Assembly (NCBI GenBank): GCA_964458795.1
Contig: CAYWJW010000053.1
Span: 1 to 11,041, forward strand
Origin: JAJTHY01 sp964458795
Lineage (GTDB): Bacteria; Pseudomonadota; Alphaproteobacteria; Rickettsiales; Midichloriaceae
DNA: 11,041 nt
Reading direction: 5' to 3'
Below are positions 1 through 5,525 of this stretch, piece by piece (the first letter of the stretch is position 1; every line of letters starts with the position of its first letter). A program made the translations under genes and the position numbers. Below the pieces are notes generated by a model. The model was not told the origin of the DNA, searched no databases, and saw nothing but the letters and a program-made list of their open reading frames with translations.

Positions 1-30
1 TCGTCAGTTCAAATCTGGCCCCCGCAACCA
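1..30 (+). tRNA. tRNA-fMet (initiator), 3' end only
   Basis: This is the 3' part of an initiator tRNA; the rest lies left of the window. The T arm is visible as a 5-bp stem (GTCAG with CTGGC, one G-T pair) around the 7-nt loop TTCAAAT. It is followed by the acceptor strand CCCCGCA, discriminator A and an encoded CCA at 28-30. From memory it matches the 3' third of E. coli tRNA-fMet at nearly every position, including the final A of the acceptor strand that forms the C1-A72 mismatch typical of bacterial initiators. In alphaproteobacteria this tRNA often ends the rrn operon after 5S, so a plus-strand rRNA operon may lie just to the left. The anticodon is not in view, so the identity rests on the T-arm and acceptor match. 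Confidence 0.88.
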
Positions 31-129
31 AGATTTCATCGGGCTTATGGTTGGCTTTCAAAGACCAATTAGCCTTAACAGCTACTGCCTATATATTGGA
101 TTGACTACAGCTTAGTTTAAGGAGCTTTT

Positions 130-768
130 ATGTTCGCCCTCATTCTTGAATACCTACCATCTACCTTAAGCCTCTCTGCTCTTGTGATGATTTCTCTTAT
201 AAGTCCGGGACCTGATTTTGCTGTGATTGTAAAAAATAGCTTAATTTACTCACGCAAAACCGCCCTCTTAACCGCCTTAGGAATTGCGCTAGGAATTATG
301 ATTCACGTATCTTATACCCTACTAGGCTTAGGCATTATCATTAGAGAAAGCGCATGGCTTTTTCTTATCATTAAATATTTAGGAGCAGGTTATCTGCTGT
401 ATATTGGCTTCAAAAGTTTAAGAGCGAAAAATACAGCGTTAGGGCTAGGTGATGTACATCATAAAAAAGATATCTCAGCGCTATCTGCCGTTGGATCTGG
501 GTTTCTAACAAATGCACTTAATCCAAAATGCATGCTATTTTTTATCAGTCTCTTCTCCTTAGTTATCGCACCAAATACACCGCCAGCTATTTTATTGCTA
601 GATGGTATTATTATTTTTGTTGAAACCTTAGCTTGGTTTAGCTTTGTCGCTTTCTGCCTATCCAGTAAACGAACTAGGGAAAAATTTAACACAGTAGGTC
701 ATTGGATTGAGCGGATTACAGGGGCTATTCTAATGGGGCTTGGAGCTAAACTATTTTTTAGCGCTTAA
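130..768 (+). CDS. LysE/RhtB-family amino-acid exporter
   Basis: A 212-aa inner-membrane efflux protein of the LysE/RhtB superfamily, whose members export amino acids such as homoserine, threonine, lysine or cysteine derivatives by proton exchange. Length is normal for the family. Hallmarks: the N-terminal SPGPDFAVIVKNSL at residues 25-38, a glycine-rich second helix GIALGIMIHVSYTLLGLG (51-68), KYLGAGYLLYIGFKSLR (82-98), and the second-half signature FLTNALNPK (125-133). About six hydrophobic segments are visible, with a hydrophilic linker at 98-116. The ATG at 130 is preceded by AAGGAG at 119-124. The gene lies downstream of the tRNA and converges on the HTH-cupin regulator with a 3-nt gap between stop codons. 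No copy of the regulator's palindrome is visible upstream, so shared control is only inferred from proximity. The substrate cannot be read from sequence. Confidence 0.92.
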   Translation: MFALILEYLPSTLSLSALVMISLISPGPDFAVIVKNSLIYSRKTALLTALGIALGIMIHVSYTLLGLGIIIRESAWLFLIIKYLGAGYLLYIGFKSLRAKNTALGLGDVHHKKDISALSAVGSGFLTNALNPKCMLFFISLFSLVIAPNTPPAILLLDGIIIFVETLAWFSFVAFCLSSKRTREKFNTVGHWIERITGAILMGLGAKLFFSA

Positions 769-771
769 ATC

Positions 772-1335
772 CTAGCTCTTAATATAATGAATCATGTCAT
801 AAAAAATTGCCTTTTTGTCGGAAATATTACGATAACCATGGGGCTGATCTGCATTAAAACGTAATCCTTCATTCTCTTTAAGGCATTGCCAAGCACCATT
901 TACCAGAACCTCTATTTCCCCATAAGACACGAGAACATGCTCAATCACCCCACTTTGATGAGGTGGCGATAAGTGCTGACAGCCTGGTAATAACTCAACG
1001 ATAAAAACTTCAAAATCTAATTTCTCATCATATGAAAATATTGGCATAATGCGAATTTTATCGTCCTGTGGGTGCATTTGCTGTAAGTTACCTGTGCGGT
1101 GTATTAGCACATCGTTATTGGTTGCTAAGTCTTCGACAAAAGAAGAAAAAGAAGCATCAAACCCGCTGGCAATTTTCCAAAGTGTTGCAATAGTCGGACT
1201 TGATTCACCCCTTTCAATCTGCCCAAGCATCGCTTTGCTTACTCCAGTTTTTTGACTAGCTGTATCCAAACTCCAACCTTTTACCTGGCGCAACGACTTT
1301 AGTGTAGTAGATATTTTTGCAGTTAAATTTTCCAA
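772..1335 (-). CDS. XRE-family HTH regulator with C-terminal cupin sensor (TTG start)
   Basis: A 187-aa transcription factor. The N-terminal XRE/Cro-C1 helix-turn-helix is at residues 8-62, with the recognition region TGVSKAMLGQIERGESSPT at 30-48. A small beta-barrel cupin domain at about 106-185 includes PHQSGVIEHVLVSYGEIEVLV (positions 125-145) and a second motif with His166. The architecture is that of E. coli SutR (YdcN)-like regulators, where the cupin is thought to bind a small-molecule effector. The start codon is TTG at 1335-1333, written as Met. It is chosen because the leader carries a strong AAGGGGAG Shine-Dalgarno and the next ATG (residue 36) would cut into the HTH. It is divergent from the YbaK-DUF2000 operon across a 114-bp spacer holding two palindromes, which are its likely operators, so autoregulation is probable. 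The effector is unknown. Confidence 0.9.
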   Translation of the reverse strand: MENLTAKISTTLKSLRQVKGWSLDTASQKTGVSKAMLGQIERGESSPTIATLWKIASGFDASFSSFVEDLATNNDVLIHRTGNLQQMHPQDDKIRIMPIFSYDEKLDFEVFIVELLPGCQHLSPPHQSGVIEHVLVSYGEIEVLVNGAWQCLKENEGLRFNADQPHGYRNISDKKAIFYDMIHYIKS

Positions 1336-1355
1336 GAGCTCCCCTTAAAAAACAC

Positions 1356-1384
1356 TTGTGCGTTATAACGCACAGTGCTACAAT
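1356..1384 (+). promoter_or_regulatory. Candidate promoter of the YbaK-DUF2000 operon
   Basis: The -35 box is TTGTGC at 1356-1361, the spacer is 17 bp, and the -10 box is TACAAT at 1379-1384. Transcription would start near 1391, leaving a leader of about 60 nt. The -35 box is embedded in operator 1 and operator 2 lies at the start point, so a dimer bound at either site should block RNA polymerase. No transcript data are available; this rests on box matches and spacing. Confidence 0.6.
1357..1374. promoter_or_regulatory. Operator 1: perfect 18-bp palindrome for the HTH-cupin regulator
   Basis: TGTGCGTTATAACGCACA is a perfect two-fold symmetric site. It covers the 3' part of the candidate -35 box of the rightward promoter (1356-1361) and lies just past the predicted start point of the leftward one. 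A second, nearly identical site is centred 37 bp to the right. Symmetric sites beside a dimeric XRE regulator, in its own divergent spacer, are the usual arrangement for its operators. Assignment to this regulator is inference from position. Confidence 0.82.
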
Positions 1385-1412
1385 ATGCTTCATTGTGCGC
1401 TATAACGCACAA
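1382..1412 (-). promoter_or_regulatory. Candidate promoter of the HTH-cupin regulator
   Basis: On the minus strand TTGTGC (1412-1407), inside operator 2, is a -35 candidate. The -10 candidate is CATATT (1387-1382, spacer 19) or TATTGT (1385-1380, spacer 21). Both spacers are longer than ideal, so this promoter should be weak. Its -10 region overlaps that of the rightward promoter, so the two promoters probably compete. Confidence 0.35.
1393..1412. promoter_or_regulatory. Operator 2: near-perfect 20-bp palindrome
   Basis: TTGTGCGCTATAACGCACAA is symmetric except for one central mismatched pair, and its half-sites (TTGTGCG / CGCACAA) match those of operator 1. It overlaps the candidate -35 box of the leftward (regulator) promoter and begins about where the rightward transcript should start. 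The two sites are therefore placed as mirror images relative to the two promoters. A centre-to-centre distance of 37 bp puts them about three and a half helical turns apart. Confidence 0.8.
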
Positions 1413-1449
1413 AATGTAAAGCAAGAAACTTAAATAGCAGAGGAGACAG

Positions 1450-1932
1450 ATGAGTCAACCACTTACAAAAAGCGCACAAAGTGTGCAAGATGCTTTAAAC
1501 CAAAAGGGCATAGAGTGCAAGGTAGTAGAGCTACCAAGCAGCACAAGAACCGCCATAGATGCAGCGTCTAGTATAGGATGCGAAGTTTCTCAAATCGCAA
1601 AATCACTAATCTTCAAAACTCGCGACACTGAAAGACCAGTATTAATTTTAGCATCAGGTCCCAATAGAGTAGATGAGAAAATAGTAGAAGCGCATATTGG
1701 TGAGAAGTTAATTAAAGCTGATGCTGATTTCACAAGAGAGATAACAGGATTTGCGATAGGTGGCATACCACCAATTGGACATAAAACTACAATAGATTTG
1801 GTTTTCATTGATCAAGATCTCTTAAAATTTGAGACTGTATGGGCTGCAGCTGGAACTCCAAATGCAGTATTCAGCTTACAGAGTACAGATCTGGTATCAC
1901 TGACAGCCGGTAAGATAATAACAATCTGTTAA
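1450..1932 (+). CDS. YbaK/EbsC-family aminoacyl-tRNA deacylase (trans-editing type)
   Basis: A 160-aa cytoplasmic protein of the YbaK/ProX/EbsC superfamily, relatives of the prolyl-tRNA synthetase editing domain that hydrolyse mischarged aminoacyl-tRNAs (for example Cys-tRNA-Pro or Ala-tRNA-Pro). The fold is complete at normal length. Visible hallmarks are the conserved lysine in IAKSLIFK (Lys51), GPNRVDEK (70-77), the signature loop GGIPPIGHK (104-112) and WAAAGTPNAVFSL (131-143). The ATG is preceded by AGAGGAGA. It is the first gene of a two-gene operon with DUF2000 (10-nt gap) and is divergent from the HTH-cupin regulator, whose operators cover its promoter. Some family members have other or unknown substrates; pairing with an amino-acid exporter suggests action on tRNA charged with a misused or non-protein amino acid, which is inference. 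Confidence 0.9.
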   Translation: MSQPLTKSAQSVQDALNQKGIECKVVELPSSTRTAIDAASSIGCEVSQIAKSLIFKTRDTERPVLILASGPNRVDEKIVEAHIGEKLIKADADFTREITGFAIGGIPPIGHKTTIDLVFIDQDLLKFETVWAAAGTPNAVFSLQSTDLVSLTAGKIITIC

Positions 1933-1942
1933 TAGAGGAAAA

Positions 1943-2353
1943 ATGAATTTTGAAAATAAATTAGTTGTAATCGTTAATAAGGATATTGAAGTTGGTGTTG
2001 CAATGAATGCTCTAGCTCATGCCTCCTTTGCGTCTGGGGCTTTATTGGGCGAGAATACCTGCTTTTTGCAATCCAATATCGATGCAAGTGGTAACGACTG
2101 GAAGGTTTCAGGCATGCCATATATTGTGCTACGCGGCAAATCAAGTGAGATCAAAAAAGCTGTTCTTGCGGCAAAAGATGCGGGTATCATGCAACTTGCA
2201 TTTGTAGATAGTATGACAGGGGGAACCTACTTGGAGCAAATAGAAAATATTGCCAAGAAAACCCAAGATGAGCATATCTACTATGCTGCTGTAATTTTTG
2301 GAAAGTGGGACACAGTTTCGCAGATAACAAAGAGGTTTTCGGTGTATAGATGA
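1943..2353 (+). CDS. DUF2000 family protein (PTH2-like fold)
   Basis: A 136-aa cytoplasmic protein that I recognise as DUF2000, a family of unknown function whose fold is related to archaeal/eukaryotic-type peptidyl-tRNA hydrolase 2 (from memory). The N-terminal strand-helix KLVVIVNKDIEVGVAMNALA (6-25) aligns with the conserved start of PTH2. Other blocks are MPYIVLRGK (58-66) and a C-terminal YYAAVIFGKWDTVSQIT (113-129). It starts at ATG 1943 behind AGAGGAA, 10 nt after the stop of the YbaK gene, so it is almost certainly co-transcribed with it and co-regulated by the HTH-cupin protein. With a tRNA deacylase as partner, a role on aminoacyl- or peptidyl-tRNA is an attractive inference, but no catalytic residue set is proven here. 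Confidence 0.83.
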   Translation: MNFENKLVVIVNKDIEVGVAMNALAHASFASGALLGENTCFLQSNIDASGNDWKVSGMPYIVLRGKSSEIKKAVLAAKDAGIMQLAFVDSMTGGTYLEQIENIAKKTQDEHIYYAAVIFGKWDTVSQITKRFSVYR

Positions 2354-2441
2354 AACTCTTATGATTTAAAACAAAGACTTAGTCATTGAAATTTTCGAAT
2401 GTCCAGAATAGCCTATGGTGTCATACGTAATGGAGTGATTT

Positions 2442-2624
2442 ATGACGGATAATGCTATGGCTGTAGAAACTGCCTTAAGAGAGGCAGTAAAAAGGCAACA
2501 GAACTTTAGGGATTATGCAAGTGCTGTGGACACTATAACTAAGGGTTACCTAACTGATGAATCTAAAAGACAGGAGTTTTTGGAAGCTCTGGCCCAAAGT
2601 ATCAGAGAACATAATAATGGCTAA
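2442..2624 (+). CDS. Small helical protein upstream of and overlapping DUF2971 gene
   Basis: A 60-aa hydrophilic protein that I do not recognise. It is predicted all-helical, with no membrane segment or signal peptide, and a charged C-terminal half (ESKRQEFLEALAQSIREH, 40-57) that could form an amphipathic dimerisation helix. The ATG at 2442 has GGAG at 2432-2435 with a 6-nt gap, a good ribosome binding site; an in-frame ATG at 2457 lacks one. Its last 8 bp overlap the start of the DUF2971 gene, so the two are probably translationally coupled. The small-then-large overlapping order resembles antitoxin-toxin pairs, but no antitoxin DNA-binding motif is evident. Existence as a gene is supported by the RBS and the coupling. 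Confidence 0.7.
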   Translation: MTDNAMAVETALREAVKRQQNFRDYASAVDTITKGYLTDESKRQEFLEALAQSIREHNNG

Positions 2625-3486
2625 CAAACTGCCATTATTAGTGAAATTTGTGCCGTGGAACGAAAACACATTGGCTTCTCTTATCAATAAAACTGTGAAG
2701 TTTTCCACAGTCTTGGAGCTCAATGATTTTAACGAGTATCGATACTTAAGCCAACAAGCAAAGGGAAGCGATCACAAGAAAGAGCTAGATGGAATCATCA
2801 AAGAAAAGCTTAAAAATGCTGGCTTTCAAAATAATTTAGCGCAGTTGTTGGATGAAAGGGGCAGTGAAGAAATTACTAAAGATATCAAAGGGTTTTTAAA
2901 GGAAGGGAATCTTGATTCTATAATGGAAAAAGAAGATTATTGGCCTACTCTGGTAGAATGTTTAGCATTCTCTTCTGTGGGCATATTTTGTACATCTCAT
3001 ATAGATGTATTTCAAGATGAAAGAGCTGCAATTATGTTTGCTCATTATGCCCAAAATTTAAAAGGCCTAGCTCTAGTTTATAAATGCAATTTAGATAAAG
3101 TATTGCAAGTCAGATATAAAGATGATTGCCAATATAGCGATGGTAGCAGTGAACGCATCTTAGATTGGGACAAAGGTATATATAATAGCGATTGTATGGC
3201 AGATTTTCGTTGCAAGTACCGAGAATGGGGATATGAAAACGAACAACGATTGTTTGCTAAACCTGGGATACATGAGGCAAGTGAACATGGTATAGAATTA
3301 AAGGCCATATTTTATACTGCTAGATTTGCAGGTGTTGATTCTACTTTGAAACGAGTCAATGCTGATATTTACAGCTATGATACCTTAGATATAAAGCGCA
3401 TATATCCTGGACAAGATAAAGGTATTTTTAGGATAAGTAAAGAAGAGAGCGCCTATGATTTTCTCAAAAAAAAATATTTTAAGTAG
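2617..3486 (+). CDS. DUF2971 domain protein
   Basis: A 289-aa soluble protein of the DUF2971 family, function unknown. Family hallmarks are clear: an N-terminal LVKFVPWNENTLASLINKTV at residues 7-26 followed by a Phe-Ser...LNDFNEY block (the family's FSSP-EFNDPFE region), a central IFCTSHIDVFQDERAAIMFA (126-145) and HYAQNLKGLALVY (146-158), and the C-terminal WGYENEQRLFAK (207-218). The start is placed at ATG 2617, because the in-frame ATG at 2557 lies inside the upstream 60-aa gene and adds 20 residues with no similarity to the family. Translation is likely coupled to the preceding gene through the 8-bp overlap, as no strong RBS is visible. DUF2971 genes often occur in accessory regions; a defence or toxin role is possible but unproven. 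Confidence 0.85.
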   Translation: MANKLPLLVKFVPWNENTLASLINKTVKFSTVLELNDFNEYRYLSQQAKGSDHKKELDGIIKEKLKNAGFQNNLAQLLDERGSEEITKDIKGFLKEGNLDSIMEKEDYWPTLVECLAFSSVGIFCTSHIDVFQDERAAIMFAHYAQNLKGLALVYKCNLDKVLQVRYKDDCQYSDGSSERILDWDKGIYNSDCMADFRCKYREWGYENEQRLFAKPGIHEASEHGIELKAIFYTARFAGVDSTLKRVNADIYSYDTLDIKRIYPGQDKGIFRISKEESAYDFLKKKYFK

Positions 3487-3511
3487 GGACTTCCATCAGC
3501 TATTTTCATCA

Positions 3512-3520
3512 TGTTATACT
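3512..3520 (+). promoter_or_regulatory. Candidate extended -10 promoter for the DHFR-fold/peptidase-like pair
   Basis: TGTTATACT is an extended -10 element (TG, one base, then TATACT) in the 79-bp gap after the DUF2971 gene. No good -35 is visible (TTCCAT at 3491 is poor), which is usual for extended -10 promoters. It would start a transcript near 3527, ahead of the AAAGGAG site of the DHFR-fold gene. In AT-rich DNA chance matches are common, so this is moderate evidence only. Confidence 0.42.
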
Positions 3521-3565
3521 ATAAATATAAGATAAGAAAACTGTGCCTGAAAGGAGAAACAAATA

Positions 3566-4087
3566 ATGCCCAAAGTCATTTTATATATAGCCACTAGCCT
3601 TGATGGCTTCATCGCTGATAAAGATGGAGGAGTTGGCTGGTTGCCACACCCTACTGATGACCCCGAAGACGAATTTGGCTATAAAGCTTTGATGAATCGA
3701 ATATCAGCCATTGTGATGGGTAGCAAAAGTTATGAGCAGATTTTAGGTTTTGGAGATTGGGCATGGGGAGATAAAACAACTTATGTATTCACAAAGCGCA
3801 CTACTTTGCCAGCTAAAGAAGGCATCCAGTTTATACATGAAGATCCAAAAATCTTTATGGAAAGCATCAAAGAGCAGCAATCCGACATTTGGCTGCTTGG
3901 TGGTGCAAAGCTTGCCAAATCTTTTGCATTAGCTGGCTTGATTGATGAATGCGTCATCACGATAATCCCTATGAAGTTAGGCGATGGCATTAAATTAGAA
4001 TTGCCATATGGATACTTCAACTTGATAGAGACAAAGCTGTGTCGTGATGATATGCTTCAGCAAACCTATATTAAAAATTTGATGTGA
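3566..4087 (+). CDS. Dihydrofolate reductase-fold (RibD C-terminal type) protein
   Basis: A 173-aa cytoplasmic protein of the RibD-C/DHFR-like superfamily, in the group of YyaP/YwjB-type proteins often annotated as dihydrofolate reductase family. Motifs in order: YIATSLDGFIADKDGGVGWL (7-26), AIVMGSKSYEQI (48-59), YVFTKR (73-78), the nucleotide-binding segment IWLLGGAKLAKSF (108-120) and LIDECVITIIPMKLGDGIKL (125-144). Length is complete. Such proteins bind NADPH but mostly lack proven DHFR activity, so it should not be called folA. An excellent AAAGGAG precedes the ATG. The gene stop lies 4 nt before the next gene, so the two form a unit. The substrate is unknown. Confidence 0.88.
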   Translation: MPKVILYIATSLDGFIADKDGGVGWLPHPTDDPEDEFGYKALMNRISAIVMGSKSYEQILGFGDWAWGDKTTYVFTKRTTLPAKEGIQFIHEDPKIFMESIKEQQSDIWLLGGAKLAKSFALAGLIDECVITIIPMKLGDGIKLELPYGYFNLIETKLCRDDMLQQTYIKNLM

Positions 4088-4091
4088 ATTT

Positions 4092-4808
4092 ATGAGAGAA
4101 CACACGATTGAAAATTTCACTCCAGGAGAAGGCACAGGCTGGTTTAAGTTTGCTAATGGCTTTAATACAAATATTTACGACCCAAAAGGCATTGTAACAT
4201 GGAACTATATTCCAGTTGGGCACGCTTCGTTTGGACTTTGTGGCGGAATGGTTTATGCCGCACGCGATTATTACGAAGCACATGTGGCTTTGCCGCAATG
4301 TGAGGAGTTAGATTTGAGTAGCTCTCTTGGAGATTTTATAAAGAAAAGGCAAGTAGATAGCGTAATTAACACTACAGATCTATTCACCTATAGCCTACAA
4401 ACAATTTCTGGTGATAGAAATTCTGATTACGCCATGTGTGTAACTGAGTGGAGTAAAATTAAAGCAACCATTGATGGCAATCACCCAGCTACTCTTGGAC
4501 TAATACTAACTAAGTCATATAATCCACTTGATATCACAAAGAATCATCAAATTCTTGCTTATAGCTATAGTATAATAGATGAAGATATCGGAAGAAAAAT
4601 TTCAATTGGGTTTTATGATCCTATATATCCAAAGCGGAATGATTTATTGCTTGAATTTAACGTAGATGATGCTGCAACTCCTATACATACCAATGATCCT
4701 TCTCTTCATGGACACATATATGCCTTCTTTGAAAGTCAATATTCATTTGAAGCACCCCCTATTTTGGTAGAGGGCAATAGCAGAACAGATGAGACTATGC
4801 ATGTATAG
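4092..4808 (+). CDS. Putative papain/C39-like cysteine-peptidase-fold protein
   Basis: A 238-aa protein without signal peptide or membrane segments. I do not recognise a named family with certainty, but the layout is that of papain-fold peptidases: a helix-capping Cys50 in FGLCGGMVYAARDYYEA (48-63), a His152 in NHQILAYSYSI (151-161), and an Asp176 in IGFYDPIYPKRND (172-184), matching the Cys...His...Asp order and the YDPNYP-like strand of C39-like proteins. These residues are proposed catalytic, not proven. It could act as a peptidase, amidase or transglutaminase-like enzyme. The ATG is 4 nt after the stop of the DHFR-fold gene with no clear RBS, so coupled translation is likely. It converges on the PhnB-like gene. 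Confidence 0.68.
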   Translation: MREHTIENFTPGEGTGWFKFANGFNTNIYDPKGIVTWNYIPVGHASFGLCGGMVYAARDYYEAHVALPQCEELDLSSSLGDFIKKRQVDSVINTTDLFTYSLQTISGDRNSDYAMCVTEWSKIKATIDGNHPATLGLILTKSYNPLDITKNHQILAYSYSIIDEDIGRKISIGFYDPIYPKRNDLLLEFNVDDAATPIHTNDPSLHGHIYAFFESQYSFEAPPILVEGNSRTDETMHV

Positions 4809-4825
4809 TGCTCATACTAGGGCAA

Positions 4826-4849
4826 TAGAGAGAGAATTTACTATCTCTA
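4826..4849. terminator. Weak hairpin between convergent genes
   Basis: TAGAGA (4826-4831) and TCTCTA (4844-4849) form a 6-bp stem with a 12-nt loop in the 41-bp gap between the convergent peptidase-like and PhnB-like genes. No good U-run follows on either strand, so it is at best a weak bidirectional terminator. Confidence 0.2.
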
Positions 4850-5296
4850 CTACATTTCTCCAGGAACGATTATCATCCAACTGATGCCGAAGCGGTCCTT
4901 AAGCATGCCAAAGCATGGTGAGTAGAATGTTTTCGCAAGTGGCTTTTGTATTTCCCCGCCTTCTGATAGCTTAGAAAATACATGTTTTGCTTCCGTTTCG
5001 GAATCGACTGAGAGCGACAGGGAAAATCCACTGAAGCCAGTTTTCTCTCCCATGCCATCCGATGCCATAATAGTAGTGCCGCGAATGTTGAAGCTGGTAT
5101 GCATCACCTTGTTTTCAAATCCTGGTTTTAACATTCCTGCCGGCAATGGCTCTGGACTATCTTTAAAACGATAAATATCATCTATCTTTGCACCTAGCGT
5201 AGTGCTGTAAAAGCTAAGGGCTTCTTCGCAGCGCCCATCAAAAAACAAATAGGGCATAACAGATGCATTGGGAAAGTCAGCTTTATTGGCAACCAT
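4850..5296 (-). CDS. PhnB-like VOC (glyoxalase-fold) protein
   Basis: A 148-aa cytoplasmic protein of the vicinal-oxygen-chelate superfamily, PhnB/YjdN group, often annotated as 3-demethylubiquinone-9 3-methyltransferase domain or glyoxalase-like. Features: PYLFFDGRCEEALSFY (15-30), VMHTSFNIRGTTIMASDGMG (64-83) with candidate ligands His66 and Asp80, FSLSLSVDSETEAKHVFSKL (91-110) and the C-terminal FGMLKDRFGISWMI (129-142). Length is normal. The ATG is preceded by TGAGGA on the minus strand, a usable RBS. The reaction is unknown; the group has diverse or unassigned substrates and is not a proven phosphonate enzyme. It stands alone, convergent to the peptidase-like gene. An odd 13-bp palindrome covers its start codon and RBS. 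Confidence 0.88.
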   Translation of the reverse strand: MVANKADFPNASVMPYLFFDGRCEEALSFYSTTLGAKIDDIYRFKDSPEPLPAGMLKPGFENKVMHTSFNIRGTTIMASDGMGEKTGFSGFSLSLSVDSETEAKHVFSKLSEGGEIQKPLAKTFYSPCFGMLKDRFGISWMIIVPGEM

Positions 5297-5307
5297 GAGG
5301 TCCTCAT
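5295..5307. promoter_or_regulatory. Palindrome covering start codon and RBS of the PhnB-like gene
   Basis: ATGAGGTCCTCAT is a perfect odd palindrome that contains both the minus-strand Shine-Dalgarno (AGGA) and the first bases of the gene. In RNA the arms could only pair with a tight loop, but pairing would hide the start site. It may equally be chance. Confidence 0.2.
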
Positions 5308-5382
5308 AATAATATTGTTCAGCCAGAATATATAGTTTCTCAATTTAATCAAGAACCTAGCAAAATATATGGTCTTTCTAAA

Positions 5383-5440
5383 TAATACCAAATCCCATAT
5401 GTAGTAGGATACCTACATATGGGAATGAGAATTGGTATTA
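5383..5440. repeat. 58-bp interrupted inverted repeat upstream of typA
   Basis: The outer arms TAATACCAA (5383-5391) and TTGGTATTA (5432-5440) are perfect 9-bp complements. The inner arms TCCCATATGTAG (5393-5404) and CTACATATGGGA (5413-5424) are perfect 12-bp complements around an 8-nt loop. The left side has a 1-nt and the right a 7-nt interruption between inner and outer arms. It lies in the spacer between the divergent PhnB-like and typA genes, just before the typA promoter. There is no U-run, so a terminator is unlikely; a mobile palindromic element (MITE-like) or a regulatory hairpin are options. Confidence 0.72.
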
Positions 5441-5449
5441 GCTTTGCTC

Positions 5450-5478
5450 TTGTGCATCTAGGGGCTTTGGTATATACT
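5450..5478 (+). promoter_or_regulatory. Candidate typA promoter
   Basis: The -35 TTGTGC (5450-5455), a 17-bp spacer and the -10 TATACT (5473-5478) give a sigma-70-like promoter with a start near 5485 and a leader of about 40 nt before the ATG at 5526. The palindrome at 5383-5440 ends 9 bp upstream of the -35. Confidence 0.5.
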
Positions 5479-5525
5479 AGCTGGAATATTTAATTACTAC
5501 TTTAGATTCATAGGAATATAATATA

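Noticed and set aside
31..120. Intrinsic terminator after the tRNA
   Set aside because: TTGG...CCAA around 72-88 is only a 4-bp stem and no U-run follows.
1..129. Integration of a mobile element at the tRNA-fMet 3' end
   Set aside because: tRNA 3' ends are common attachment sites, but no second copy of the tRNA end and no integrase were found in the window.
2557..2616. Upstream in-frame start for the DUF2971 gene
   Set aside because: It lies deep inside the 60-aa gene, adds 20 residues unlike the family, and has no RBS; ATG 2617 starts just before the DUF2971 homology.
5194..5391. 65-codon minus-strand frame over the start of the PhnB-like gene
   Set aside because: It overlaps the start of a clear VOC protein in another frame, and its upstream half lies in the A/T-rich spacer; no RBS.
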